Assembly (NCBI GenBank): GCA_963277665.1 | Contig: OY728119.1 | Coordinates: forward strand, 315,910,206-315,974,205 | Length of the DNA stretch: 64,000 nt | From: Viscum album | Taxonomy: Eukaryota; Streptophyta; Magnoliopsida; Santalales; Viscaceae | Direction: 5' to 3' | In this document: piece by piece, positions 23,051-33,760 of the stretch | How the letters are laid out: each line of letters begins with the position of its first letter | Numbering within the stretch: the first letter of the stretch is position 1 | Notes under the pieces: generated by a model | The model's input: only the letters and a program-made list of their open reading frames with translations | The model's database searches: none | Told to the model about the DNA's origin: nothing | Translations under genes and position numbers: made by a program

Positions 23051-23199
23051 CCCTATTTCTCTCTTTTAAGTGATGATGGAGGTTTAATTTATTCTCATAT
23101 TTTGGTGATTTTTGATTTTTGAATAGGCAATTTAAGGTGATGTTTGTAAAATAAAGAGTTTTATTAATGATCATGTTTATTAGTAATGGGATGTACATA

Positions 23200-24390
23200 T
23201 CAATTTGAATATTATTTGTTCATTGTTGGTTATGGATTTGTGTATCATTTATCATGTACAGTCGACACACTGATCACATATATATAAGAAGTTGTTATAT
23301 CTCATTTCTTTTCCCACTATTTTCTTATAGGTGGTTTCTTATGATAAGACCGGTTCTATCCAACACCATCGAAGACAATGAGTTCATGATTTGGGTAAGG
23401 TTTATTCTGTTTTTATTCATTGGCCCAATTTTAATTAGGGATTTTTTGATTTTTGGGTTCCTTATATTTTTGTTGTGTGTTTTGGATTTCGTTGAGGTGG
23501 ATTCGAGTCTCCATTGACGAAGGCTTACATGTGTATTCATAGGTAGACATATTCATATATAAGTTCCCCCTTTATATATATTCACCCATGATAGTATGAA
23601 TATATATATTGGTGCTAGGTGTGCTTATATATAGATATGTAAAATGCATATGCGTGTAAGTGTAAAAGGGTTTATTCAAGTATAAAAATATATCTAAGGA
23701 CCCCCTTGTGCATATTTGGACATGAAAATATGTACATAGGGGCTAGGTGACCTTATATATATGTTAAGTTGCATATGCTTGCAAGAGGAAAAAATGAAGA
23801 TTCGAGTTGTCGTCGTCAAAAGAAAACGTGACTTGAGGTTGAGGTACGGTCCCTCTACTAGCCTATTTAATTCAAGAATGTTTTCAATTGCATTTAGTTG
23901 CCTTCTTAATTCTGCATGTTTATATTAAATTTCAATTCTTGAATAAGTGCGAGTTAAGATAATTGTTCCGTTTGATAAATAAGTCATGGTTTTGTAATAA
24001 AACCCCTCCAATGGAGGTGCGCAGTCTGTGAAAACTCACAGTGCTATACCTTGCTTAACATTATTGCATTGATGTCTTTCTTATACATGATGTTTTTGTT
24101 AGTCATAAAGCACACATCATACTTGATCCTTTTTATATCCCTTTAGAGGGTTTCCCTCTTTTTATTAAAACAGTTGTTTGAACCAAGAAACTCTTTAAGT
24201 GCCGTTAGACTTTTAAGATGGGTCCCATGTTGTGTGACTATGTCACATGGAATGTGATATTTAAATCTAACCAAAAGCATAGTTCCACAGCCCAGGGGTC
24301 CCACATTACCAGCAATGTCAAATTACATGTTATGTAACCTGTGATTTTCCTGATCCCATGGGGTATTCCTCTAGGTATTCCTACACATTG
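23200..24390. other. AT-rich CACTA interior with TATATA tracts
   Basis: Includes short alternating TA tracts around 23560-23770. The open frame at 23254-23517 encodes only an uncharacterised hydrophobic stretch and is not convincing as a gene. Nothing else recognised. Confidence 0.4.
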
Positions 24391-24392
24391 CT

Positions 24393-24728
24393 AGAGGGGG
24401 ATGGGTGGATGGGGGCAGGGTGGAGGGGGCAGGGGGTAGGGTGGAGGGGGGAAGGGAGCAAGGGGGGAGGGGGAGGGTGGAGAGGGGATGGGGGAATGGG
24501 GCTGTGCAGGGGGCTGTGCAGGATTGGGGGTTGGGTGGAGGGGGGGCATGGGGTAGGGTAGAGGGGTGGAAGGGGGGCAGGGGGGGAGGGGGTAGGGGGC
24601 ATGGGGCAAGGGGAGGGGGGAGGGTGGAGGGGAGCAGGGGGTAGGGTGCAGGGTGGAGGGGTGCAAGGGGAAGGGGGGCAGGTTGGAGGGGGGCAGGGGG
24701 CATGGGGCAGGGGGGAGTGGTGCAACAG
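24393..24728 (+). repeat. G-rich minisatellite 2
   Basis: GGGGGAGGGTGGAGGGG-type units with occasional GCAGGGGG. Opposite-strand proline-rich frames (24371-24743) span three phases at once, which is the mark of low complexity and not of a gene. Confidence 0.85.
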
Positions 24729-25084
24729 TGGGCAGGTTAACAACAGCCCATGTTCAGGGTTTGAAACCTAAAAATAATTTTCCCTTTTCTTTTCTTTTAT
24801 TTACTTTAGTTATTTTACTAATTAATAACATTTTTCTTATATTTTCTGGTCACGAAAAAATCTGGACAACACCTCATTCACCTGTTAAAGATCGAATCAT
24901 ACTATTGTTGGAAGCATAAAAAACATCCAGGTTCGTGTTTCTACATTGTTTTTAATGTTTTTTATGTTTTCCACCTTCCTCTTTAAATTTTATGTGAGAC
25001 ATTGCCCATTTAATTTGATGGTTTCTGTAAAATACATTTAATGTGTGAAGGTGCATATACCTAGTGGGGAAGTAACAACTTTTA

Positions 25085-26400
25085 GTTAGAAAGCTCCAAC
25101 ACGCCGCAGTCACGCCGCGGTCATGTCGTGATCACGCTGCGGTCATGTCGCGTTAATGCCGTGATTTGGCCCTGCTCCAGCCACTTCCATCCCACACCAG
25201 CCCCCTTCCACCTTCAATTCAGCCCGCTGCCACCAGCATTCTAGCCCGCAACAACCCCCCTGCCACCTTCGAATTAGCCCGCACCATCCCCCCAACACTT
25301 GCAACCAGCCCCCTTCAACCAGCATTCCAGCCTCCTCCCGATCCCTTCACTCCTGACCAGAATATGCTGCCCCGTGGATGTCGCTGGACCAGGCCAACAT
25401 GGCGTGGTCATGCCGCGGTCATGCCGCAGTCACGCCGTAGTCACGCCGTAGTCACGCCGTAGTCACGCCGCAGTAATGCCGTAATTTGGCCCTGCTCTGG
25501 CCACATCCAGCCCAAACCAGCCCCCTTCCACCTTCATTTTAGCCTGCTGCCACAAGCATTCCAGCCCGCAATAGCCCCCCTGCCTCCTTCGAATCAGCCC
25601 GCACCATCCCCCCAACACTTGCGACCATCCCCCTTCTACCATCATTCTATCTTCCTCCTGCTCCCTTCGCTCTTGGACGGAGGATATTGCCCCGTGGATG
25701 TCACTAGAACGGGCCAACATGTCGCGGTCACGCCGCAGTCTCACCGTGGTCACGCCGCAGTCATGCCGCAGTCACGCCGCGGTCACGCTGTGGTCACGCC
25801 GAGGTAATTCAATGATTTGGCCCTTCTCCAGGACGGCACCCTGTAGCAGTTCGCAGTGATAGTATTCCATGAGTCTTGTGATTAATGTCGAGACTGACTA
25901 ATCACAATTTCTGTCGTCGAGGCGACAACCAAAATGTTGCCCCACCTCCTCCCGCTCCCTTCGCTCCTATCCAGATGATGCTGCCCCATGGATGTCGTTG
26001 GACCGGGCCAACACGCCGCGGTCACGTTGCGGTCACGCCACGGTCATGCCGCCGTCACACCGCAATCATGCCGCAGTCACACCGTGATTTGGCCCTGCTC
26101 CAGGACGACACCCCATGACAGTTCGCAGTGATAGTATTCCATGAGTCTTCTGATCAATGTTGAGACTGACTAATCACAATTTTTGCTGGCGGGGCGATGA
26201 CCAGAATGTTTCCCCAACTCCTCCCGCTCCATTTTCTCCTGACCGGAAGATGCTACCTCATTGATGTCGCTAGACCGGGCCAACACGCTGCGGTCACACT
26301 GCAGTCACGCCGCGGTCACGCCGCGATCACACCACGATCAAGCCGTGATTTTGCCCTGCTCCAGGATGACACCCCGTGGCAGTTCACAGTGATAGTATTC
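25085..26400 (+). repeat. Compound tandem array of 11-bp CACGCCGCGGT units and ~300-bp modules
   Basis: About four or five modules of 260-380 bp. Each ends in a run of 11-bp units (CACGCCGCGGT and variants such as CATGCCGCAGT), followed by GTGATTTGGCCCTGCTCCAG. The first two modules share CCAGCCCCCTTCCACCTTC blocks; later ones share GTTCGCAGTGATAGTATTCC and TGAGACTGACTAATCAC. Very rich in CG and CHG sites. Frames across it are composition-driven. Confidence 0.8.
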
Positions 26401-26881
26401 CATGATTCTTGATTTTGATTCCTACCTTGAGATGTCCCTGAGAAATTCCACATGAGACGAAACTAAATTTAAACTCTGACCTAAGGGGGAGCATAAAAAA
26501 TGTCAATGAAACCGAGTCCCAGTTTTTTCCATGATTGAAGGAAAAATTAGACCCATGGTGTAGAAGACCTAATGATGAGATGGACAGATTTCGAGGTGAC
26601 GATGGAATTTGTAGCTTGGAAATCTCGAGCTTAGAGATCGATGAAGCTGAGTCATCGATTTGTAAATTGCTTGAGTCTGCGACTTCAGTCGAATTCGACC
26701 GAAGTAAGTTGGATCGGGAGGATGATGACGAACCAGCTGTACGGGATTGAAGACCGCTGTGCACATCATGATGTTGTTTCAATTGAAGTGTCTGTGAATG
26801 TTTGGGTTTTGGAGCGGCGCATATGAAACCAAACTGAAGTTTTAATTCAGACAAACGAGGCAACAAAAGATCTTCAATCAA
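26384..26881 (-). CDS. 165-codon ORF of unknown function inside CACTA
   Basis: An open minus-strand frame starting MIEDLLLPRLSELK, with a Ser-rich middle (SSSSSRSN) and no family I recognise. It overlaps the edge of the tandem array. It could be a captured exon or a chance ORF. The following 26882-28430 is weakly gene-like (long open patches such as 26900-27000 on the plus strand) but broken by stops, with nothing identifiable. Confidence 0.2.
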   Translation of the reverse strand: MIEDLLLPRLSELKLQFGFICAAPKPKHSQTLQLKQHHDVHSGLQSRTAGSSSSSRSNLLRSNSTEVADSSNLQIDDSASSISKLEISKLQIPSSPRNLSISSLGLLHHGSNFSFNHGKNWDSVSLTFFMLPLRSEFKFSFVSCGISQGHLKVGIKIKNHGILSL

Positions 26882-28439
26882 GCTTTGGTTGAGCTTCAGA
26901 CCATCATGTCAAATGTTTGAATTGATGAAGATGATAGGGTTGGGCGCGCTGATCCCACAACCAGAGTTGAAGAGAGATTAGACTTCATTACGCTGGTTGA
27001 GGAAATTCCAAAATCAACTGATTGAGTATGTATCTCAGATGAACTTCTACGTGTGAACCTGATGAAGATTTCTCTTTGAAGACATGTTTTTTGTTGACTT
27101 TGTCTGAAATCAGTAACAAAGACGGTGGGGACCTCTTCCCTCGTTCCACTGCGGTTTCAGTTTTGAAGGAACTTGCATGGAATGTTCTTACTTGAATTCT
27201 CTAATGAAGTTCCCATTGAAGGCGATGGCACTGAAGAATATGACATTGTTCCTGAACGGAATTCACATAAGGTGTTTGAAAAATTTCCTCAGTGATCTTA
27301 GTTAACTTCACTACTTGAAACACCAGTTGCTTCAACATTAAAAATTTTGAGAGAATCCAACACATGCAAGGTGCATGAAAAAAATTCTCAAATGAAGTTC
27401 CAGCCTGCTAAGCCACACCTTCCCATTGAATCCTAGACCCAGGTTGAAGAGATTCCACAAATTATGTGTTCGGTTGAAAATGAAGGTGACTGTGTCAAGC
27501 TCTGCACAAGTGTGAAGAATCTAGCTTGATGAATACTAGAAGTATTTACATGCCCAATATTGAAGCCCATGGACCAACTTCTAAGGCCCAAGAGGCCCAA
27601 GTTGTCCAGAACCAGGTCCTAATACCAGCAATAATTGAATTAGTAAGGCTCCTCATCACGCGAGCATGCTGAGCAGAGTAAGACTTCCACCATAGCCACA
27701 ATGCACCAAAGCAATTGAACCTATAATACTTCATGAAAGAGTACATAGATTGATCATGGGAAGGGGAATGATTTAACAAGGAAAATTTGAATGATGCTCT
27801 CTCATGAAGAAATCTCGACCATCAAGCTATGCATGAGGTGTCAATTTGAAGAAAGGGAGCCGGGCATGGAATTTGAGGAATAATTCAGAATTTCTAGGTT
27901 CATTGAAGTTAAATTTCATGCTAATATTGTGGAAGATAATGGAGGATTGAAAAACCTTGAGTATTTCTATAAGTGGGACCACTGTTCAATAGGGGTGGGG
28001 GGCACTTCCAAGACTAGATCAATCATGATTTTTCTAATTTTCTCTACCATATTTTATTTCATTCTGCTGTAATACTATGATTATGGCACATTAGTCCATT
28101 TGTGGTCACACTAAATATAATCCACCCATCATCCTTGTTTAATTATACCTGTTAATGCTTAACCCTCCTACTTACTTCTCTGGTTGTTTTTAATTTCATA
28201 ATCATTAGGAGGTTTCTACTTTCTTTTTATTTTAATTGCTTCTTCTCTCATTCTTGGAATTACACACACATGCCACTTGGATTCAAAGAATTTCCTTTGA
28301 TCATGGATAGTGGGTTGGTCTGATAGTGATTGAAAATTTCCAATCATTTGGATAGGAAAGATTAGAGAACCTAGTCCCTCAAGTTGTAGTGGAATTTTCA
28401 AAACCAGTAGAGTCTTCATCAAGGGATGATTCTAACAAT

Positions 28440-28760
28440 TGGTTGGAAGCTTTATTACTATTGAAGTTGAACTTTGGGTGGTAATTCATGCAGTTAAATA
28501 TGTAAGCATTATGGATGGAATAAGTTATGGATTGAAATTGACTTCTTGTTGGTCGTCAACATATTTAGGTGTAAATCTACATTGTTCCCACTGCAGCTCT
28601 ACAAGAAATGGATAAATTATTATTGTTATTGAGAGAAGATACACTTCATGGAATCCCACATATGTAGGGAGGATAATATAGTGTTCGATGCACTATCTAA
28701 GAATTTTTTAGAGAATGGGAGTTTATTTTGGTTTTTTATCTCAATGATGAATTTCTTCAC
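28440..28760 (+). pseudogene. RNase H-like fragment (LINE-type)
   Basis: Two adjacent plus-strand frames resemble the RNase H domain at the end of plant LINE ORF2 or related proteins: VELWVVIHAVKYV (position of the conserved AELWAL block), then SHICREDNIVFDALSK (position of HIYREGNAVADALA). A frame change and stops lie between them. It is opposite in strand to the LINE pieces at 19440-23050, so probably a separate capture. 28790-29187 shows nothing further. Confidence 0.45.
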
Positions 28761-29186
28761 CTTTATCACTCTAATGTAAAGGGTGATGTCTACACATATC
28801 TCTAAATTCTATTTATTGTATCTCCACTTTATTTTTAATAAATTTGATGTGAATGGGTATTCTAACCCATTCTATGAACCTTCAAGGGTTATTATATCGT
28901 GTTACATGTTGCCACATATTTTTATTTCTAGTTATTCTAGGATTATAGGATACCATACAATATTAATTATTGATATTTCATGATTAAACATATAGAGTAG
29001 TGGTATTATTGTATATTATATATGTGGGTATTGTAGGAAATGGTAGAGGAGGTTATGAATTGAAACTTTTATACCATCTAAACGTATGGGGGGATGGTGC
29101 AGGAGGGCTGTGTGCAGGAGGGCTGATATGTTATGTCATCCGCCGAGTGTGGCTTGGCTCCTTTGAGGTAGGTTTCATCTCTCAGG

Positions 29187-29872
29187 CGGGGGGGGGGGGG
29201 ATGTCCAGGAGGGGTGGTGCTCTCCAGGGAGGGGGGAGGGGTGTGCAGCAGGGGTGGTACTGTCCAAGCAGGGGGGAGGGGTGTCCAAGAGGGAGGGGGG
29301 TGCTGTCCAGGAAGGGGGGTGTCTAGCAGGGGTGGTGCTGTCTAGGAAGGGGGGGAGGGTTTCCAGTAGGGGTGGTGTTGTCCAGTCAGGGGGGAGGGGT
29401 GTCAAGAGGGAGGAGGTGCTGTCCAGGCAGGGGGGAGAGGTGTCCAGGAGGGAGGGGGGCTATCCTGGTAGGGGGGTGCTGTCTAGGAAGGGGGGGTGCT
29501 GTCCAGGCAGGGGGGAGGGGTGTCCAGTAGGGGTGGTGCTATCCAGGCAGGGGGAGAGGTGTCCATGAGGGAGGGAGGGGGGTGATGTCTAGGCAGGGGG
29601 GAGGGGGAGTCCAGCAGGGGGGGGGAGTGTTATCCAGGTAGGGGGAGAGGTGTCCAAGAGGGATGAGGGTGCTGTCCAGGCAGGGGGAGGGGTGTCCAGT
29701 AGGGGGGTTCTGTCCAGGAAGGGGGGAGAGGTGTCCAGTAGGGAGGGAGGGGGGTGTCCAGGGGGAGAGGTGTCCAGGAGGGGGGGTGCTGTCCAGGCAG
29801 GGGGGAGGTTTCCAGGAGGGGAGGAGGGCTATCCAGCCAGGGGGAGGTGTCCAGAAGGGGGGGGGGGGGGCT
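29187..29872 (+). repeat. G-rich minisatellite 3 (GTCCAG-G-run units)
   Basis: Roughly 25-45-bp units built of GTCCAGGCAGGGGGGAGGGGT and GTCCAGGAGGGAGGGGGG variants. No gene. 29873-30104 between this and the next array is AT-rich and empty. Confidence 0.85.
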
Positions 29873-30104
29873 ACCACATTAGATGATTTCTTCATTCCAT
29901 TCAGAATAACTTCTTACTACACATATTGATTGTTGTAATGACATCATATATCTCATCATTCAACATAAACCAGTACATAACAATTTTTGGGCCATAGTTA
30001 TATTCATCTCCACTGTAACTTAAATATCATTATTACTTGAACTTTGTACAACCACTTGTCAATCTCCCATGTTGGAATATGATGATTTAACTATTATTAA
30101 ATTA

Positions 30105-30495
30105 CCAGGGGGGCTATCCAGAGGGGGCATTGCCTGGGGAGGATGGGGGCTGTCCAGGGGAGGCCTTGCAAGGAGGGAGGGCTGTCCAGGGGAGGCTTTG
30201 TATGGGGAAGGGGTGCTGTCCAGGGGAGGCTTTGCAGGGGGAGGGGGCTTGCAGGGGGGTGGGCTGTGTAGGAAGGGGTTATGTCCATGAAGGGCTTTAC
30301 AGGGGGGAGGTGGCTATCCTGGGGAGGCTTTGCAGGGGGAAGAGGGGCTGTAGGGGGGGGGGGGGGGTTGTCTACTACAAGGGGAGTGGGGGGGGGGGCT
30401 GTCCAGGGGTGCTTTACAGGGGGTGGGGGGCTGCAGGGGGAGGGGGCTGCAAGGGGAGTGGGCAGTGGGGGGGTTGTGTAGTGGGGTTGGGGGGG
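30105..30495 (+). repeat. G-rich minisatellite 4
   Basis: Units such as CTGTCCAGGGGAGGCTTTGC followed by AGGGGGAGGGG. Related in wording (GTCCAGG) to the array at 29187-29872. Not coding. Confidence 0.85.
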
Positions 30496-30519
30496 TATTT
30501 TTTTTATGGATTTTCAGAC

Positions 30520-30889
30520 CCTATAGCCATGGTTTTAAACCATGGCTATTGGTTAATTGCCACGGTTTTTAACCGTGGCTATAGTTCTCATGCCACGGTT
30601 TAAAACTGTGGTAATAAAGTGTGTATGTCCTCTTGTATAGCCATGGTACTAAATAGTTGCTATAGTGATATTACCACGGTTTGATCCGTGGCTGTATACC
30701 TAGAGCCACGGTTCGAACCGTGGCTATAGGTATACACCCACAGTTCCAAACCGTGGCTATAGGTCTAGGCCTATAGCCACACCAAACATAGCCACGGTTC
30801 CTCAAACTGTGGCTATTACATATAGCCACAATTTGAGGACCTATAGCCATGGTTTAAAACCGTGGCTATAGCCCAAATTTCTAGTAGTG
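30520..30889. repeat. CACTA 3' subterminal palindromic array and right TIR
   Basis: At least eight CCACGGTT...AACCGTGG inverted pairs (for example GCCACGGTTCGAACCGTGGC around 30702-30724), separated by TATAG or TATACC spacers, lead into the right TIR (30865-30889). Subterminal repeats of CACTA elements bind the TNPA-type protein; that role is family knowledge and not shown here. The left end has only a degenerate trace. Confidence 0.8.
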
Positions 30890-30892
30890 ACC
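30890..30892. repeat. CACTA target-site duplication, right (ACC)
   Basis: Second copy of the ACC at 15296-15298. Confidence 0.85.
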
Positions 30893-32450
30893 GAATTCCC
30901 ACCTCTGTTTGTAGGTACATCCAGGAGGAGGAAATTTTAGGAGTCCCACAGGTTCCGACTGTGCAGTCACCACTGTCATCACCAGAAGCGCCCTATACCT
31001 CAACCAGAGATCATAGAAAGCTATTTTGGGGACCGATGGAGGTTGAGAAATAGCGTGACCCATCACAGGTAACCGCAATCCCTGCACCAGAAACTGTGGT
31101 TGTCAGCCCGTCATATCGTGACGTTGTGGTCAGGTCACCGCACTATTTGGAGGATGGCTCGGAATTCAGCGGCCAGTCGGCTCGTTCGTCGTATTATCCA
31201 CCACCCAGTTTATAGTCCCAATGGTCTGCCTCAGTACCGCTACCGGTTCCTCAACTACCTCCGGTTGACAAGTGGGGAAGTACGGGGCCAGACCCTGAAT
31301 CCGAGCCCAGAAGCTTCTGGAACATTCTCGCGGCGGATCACTTCCCGTAGAAGCTCTTGCCAGTGGTAGCATCAAACTTTCATGTGCCGGAATCCCTCAC
31401 CCCAGAGGAAGTCGATTTCTCCCGTCAAACCCTATGGGTGATGCACTTCCGTCTTTGTTATTATCGGGTGGTGTACCCCAGGAGCCAAGTGCAGTTAGAG
31501 GAAATTGGCAAGCAGTGCCGTTTGGTCAATTTGGCTGCACTCGCCATGGCCCAGCACCCTGAGTCGTCAGGTTTCCAGAACAACCTCCAAAATAAATGCG
31601 TTCAAAGTTTCAAGGTACTCCGAAAAATCATCAGGGAAGCTATCCCCCACATGCAAGTCCATTGCTGGGGACAGTATGCCGCCCTCCTCTTTAGCCCTAT
31701 CTGATGGCATCCCAGCTCATTATGCGACATTGAGGACATTCCCCCAAGTAGGTTTGTGGTCCACATGGCTGACATAGTGGAAAAGGAGGACGAGCTGAAA
31801 TTTATTGATGGAGACTTACCCCCTGAGGGTGTACCACCATTGTTGGACTCGCTGGGGAATATTACTCATTAGAAGAGGAACTGCCTAGGCCTCCCTGCGC
31901 CCACCAAGTCATTGGTACTCAGTTGGAATTCCTGTAAGGGTAAAGAGCATGTCGGAGCTGTCAATCACTCTGACATGTCCACCTCAGTGCAGAAGACAGA
32001 CGAAGACCCCAAGAAGGTCATGTTGCACCAACAACTCACTGAGCAGAAGAGTTTATTCGATGATCTCCTGGCCAAACGCGCTATAGAGCGATGACCCGAC
32101 TATGGTGATCCTAGGCCAGGGCAGCAAGGGCAGGAACAACTCCCCCCCAGTGAGATGCCTCTGGGAAACCCTGATCATACCACTCCCATAGACAGGGCTG
32201 AATCCAGAACTCACGGAAAGTGGGCGCGATACGTCTCACCAAACCCTCCCGAACGGTGCCACAATCCAAGGAATCCATCCCAGGTTCCACCGGCCGCCCC
32301 GCAGGCCGCTCCGCTAGTCGCTACATGAGCCGTTGAACCCATATATCGTGTAGAAGAGCCCGGCAATACACTCGTGGTTAGGGATCCCTGCCAAGACAGG
32401 GAACCCCACCCGGATAATCCTATAGCGGCACTCATCTCCCACCTCAAGGT
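30893..32450 (+). pseudogene. Element A polyprotein, pre-gag region (C-terminal half)
   Basis: Continuation of the 13711-15298 frame after the CACTA. Stops occur at 31051-31053 and at several later points. The longest conserved-looking block (about 31357-31704) contains SLTPEEVDFSRQTL, QLEEIGKQCRLVNLAALA and SFKVLRKIIREAIPHM, then a region with HQQLTEQKSLFDDL (about 32022). It reads without a frame change into gag. I recognise no catalogued domain; position and length fit an Ogre-like upstream ORF or a long Gag N-terminus. Confidence 0.55.
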
Positions 32451-33760
32451 GTTGGAAACACGGCAGGAGGCCGTCCCATAAGATGGAAAGCCATATCCCG
32501 CGTGGGTGGATGATATGCCTTCACCCCTGGGTTTTGGAAATACCACTTTCCCACCCTTTAATGGGACAGGGGACCTGCCGTAGCACCTGGCCCATTTTTC
32601 CTCCAGGTGTGGCCCCATGTTGGGGACCCCAACACAACAGGAATCCGCCAAGCTCCAATGTTTTTTGAAGACATTGGAGGGCCCTGCGTTCATCTGCTAT
32701 AGCCAGATCCCTATTGGATCAGTGATCAGCTGGGAGGATCTTCGCCAACAATTCCTATACCAGTTCAGCTCCACCAAGCAAAAGAACAACATCGCAGACC
32801 TCTTCAAGTTCAAACAAAGGCCTGATGAGCGAGTCGCGGACTTCATCGCTCAGTGGAAGGGGCACAAAAACTCCCTCGACATGACACTGACTCAGGAGAA
32901 ATTACTGAAGATGTGTGTAGGGAATGTTAAAACAGAACTGGTTTCTTCCCTGATCACCCAAAATTACCTTGGAGGGTTCTGAGATTTCTCAAATAAGTCT
33001 CAGCGCCTCGAGAAAGCTCTGTAATAGGCTAGTCAGGCGTGTCCACTGCCCCCTGTGATCATAGCAAGAAGGGATGCCAGATCCAAGCCCACCACGGTGG
33101 CCCAAATAGAGGCACCCAGGCAGCTAGAATTGCTGCCAGTGGCACTGGCCCCACAACCTCACAGAGGCCCTCCACCTCGAGCACAACCTCCTGCCCAGCA
33201 GTGACCACCTCATAATTGACAGGTTCCCCCACGCAACGCGCCACCACCACCTAGACAGGACAATCAGGCTCCGCCTCCTCGGTAGGCCCTTCTGGCCCCT
33301 CATCAAGGCCAGGCTCCCCGAGCCCCCTATCTGGAAATAAGGAACTAGACTTACTCGTTCAACAAGAATCAAGTCCCTGGTTACTTTCGTAGTGCCTTAG
33401 AGTAGGGGATTGTGTGCTTACCCGAGTGTAGAAGGCCGACAGAGGCGAATCTCACTGATCTCCCCAACTACTGCCCCTATCATTGGATCCTGGGGCACAC
33501 CCTCAAATAGTGCTATGTGTTTAATGATTGGATCCAAGATCAGGTCGATAACAACATAGTCAGGCAGGTCCTGACCACGACACAAGTGGCGGGTGTCTTT
33601 CTGAAGTCAGAAAGCGGTAGCGACGATGAAGGCGAGTGGAAGAAGGTTCCTAGCCGCAGATCCCAGAAGTATGATAACTGGATGGCCCGTAAAATAGTCG
33701 CCCACACCCATGGTATTGTTCGGGCATGCCTGAATCAGCTATAGCCTTAAGAAGATGCGA
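32451..33760 (+). pseudogene. gag: Element A gag
   Basis: Retrotransposon Gag of the Ty3/gypsy type. The capsid-like block runs from about 32520 to 32990 with FNGTGDLP.HLAHF, ESAKLQCFLKTLEGPA, SWEDLRQQFLYQFS and RPDERVADFIAQWK, the familiar order of the Retrotrans_gag family. A zinc-knuckle-like CPYHWILGHTLK.C lies at about 33470-33515, of the C-x2-H-x5-H-x4-C form seen in Tat elements. Stops replace expected residues at several points (for example 32472-32480, 32581-32583, 32980-32982, 33508-33510). Same frame as protease downstream. Confidence 0.75.

Larger units (their letters stand above)
15299..30889. mobile_element. CACTA (En/Spm-type) DNA transposon, probably non-autonomous
   Basis: Terminal inverted repeats start CACTACTAGAAATTT at 15299 and, on the opposite strand, at 30889. 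The element is 15,591 bp with ACC duplications. The subterminal 3' region is packed with inverted GCCACGG/CCGTGGC blocks. Inside are a C-rich array, AT-rich DNA, LINE fragments, an LTR-like insertion, CG-rich and G-rich tandem arrays and an RNase H-like fragment. I recognise neither a TNPD/transposase nor a TNPA-like gene, so it was probably mobilised by another copy. It interrupts the pre-gag frame of element A, so it arrived after A. Confidence 0.9.

Noticed and set aside
24371..24743. Proline-rich proteins on the minus strand
   Set aside because: Open in three phases because of G runs; low complexity.
29539..29895. Proline- or glycine-rich ORFs in the 29-kb array
   Set aside because: Products of minisatellite composition.
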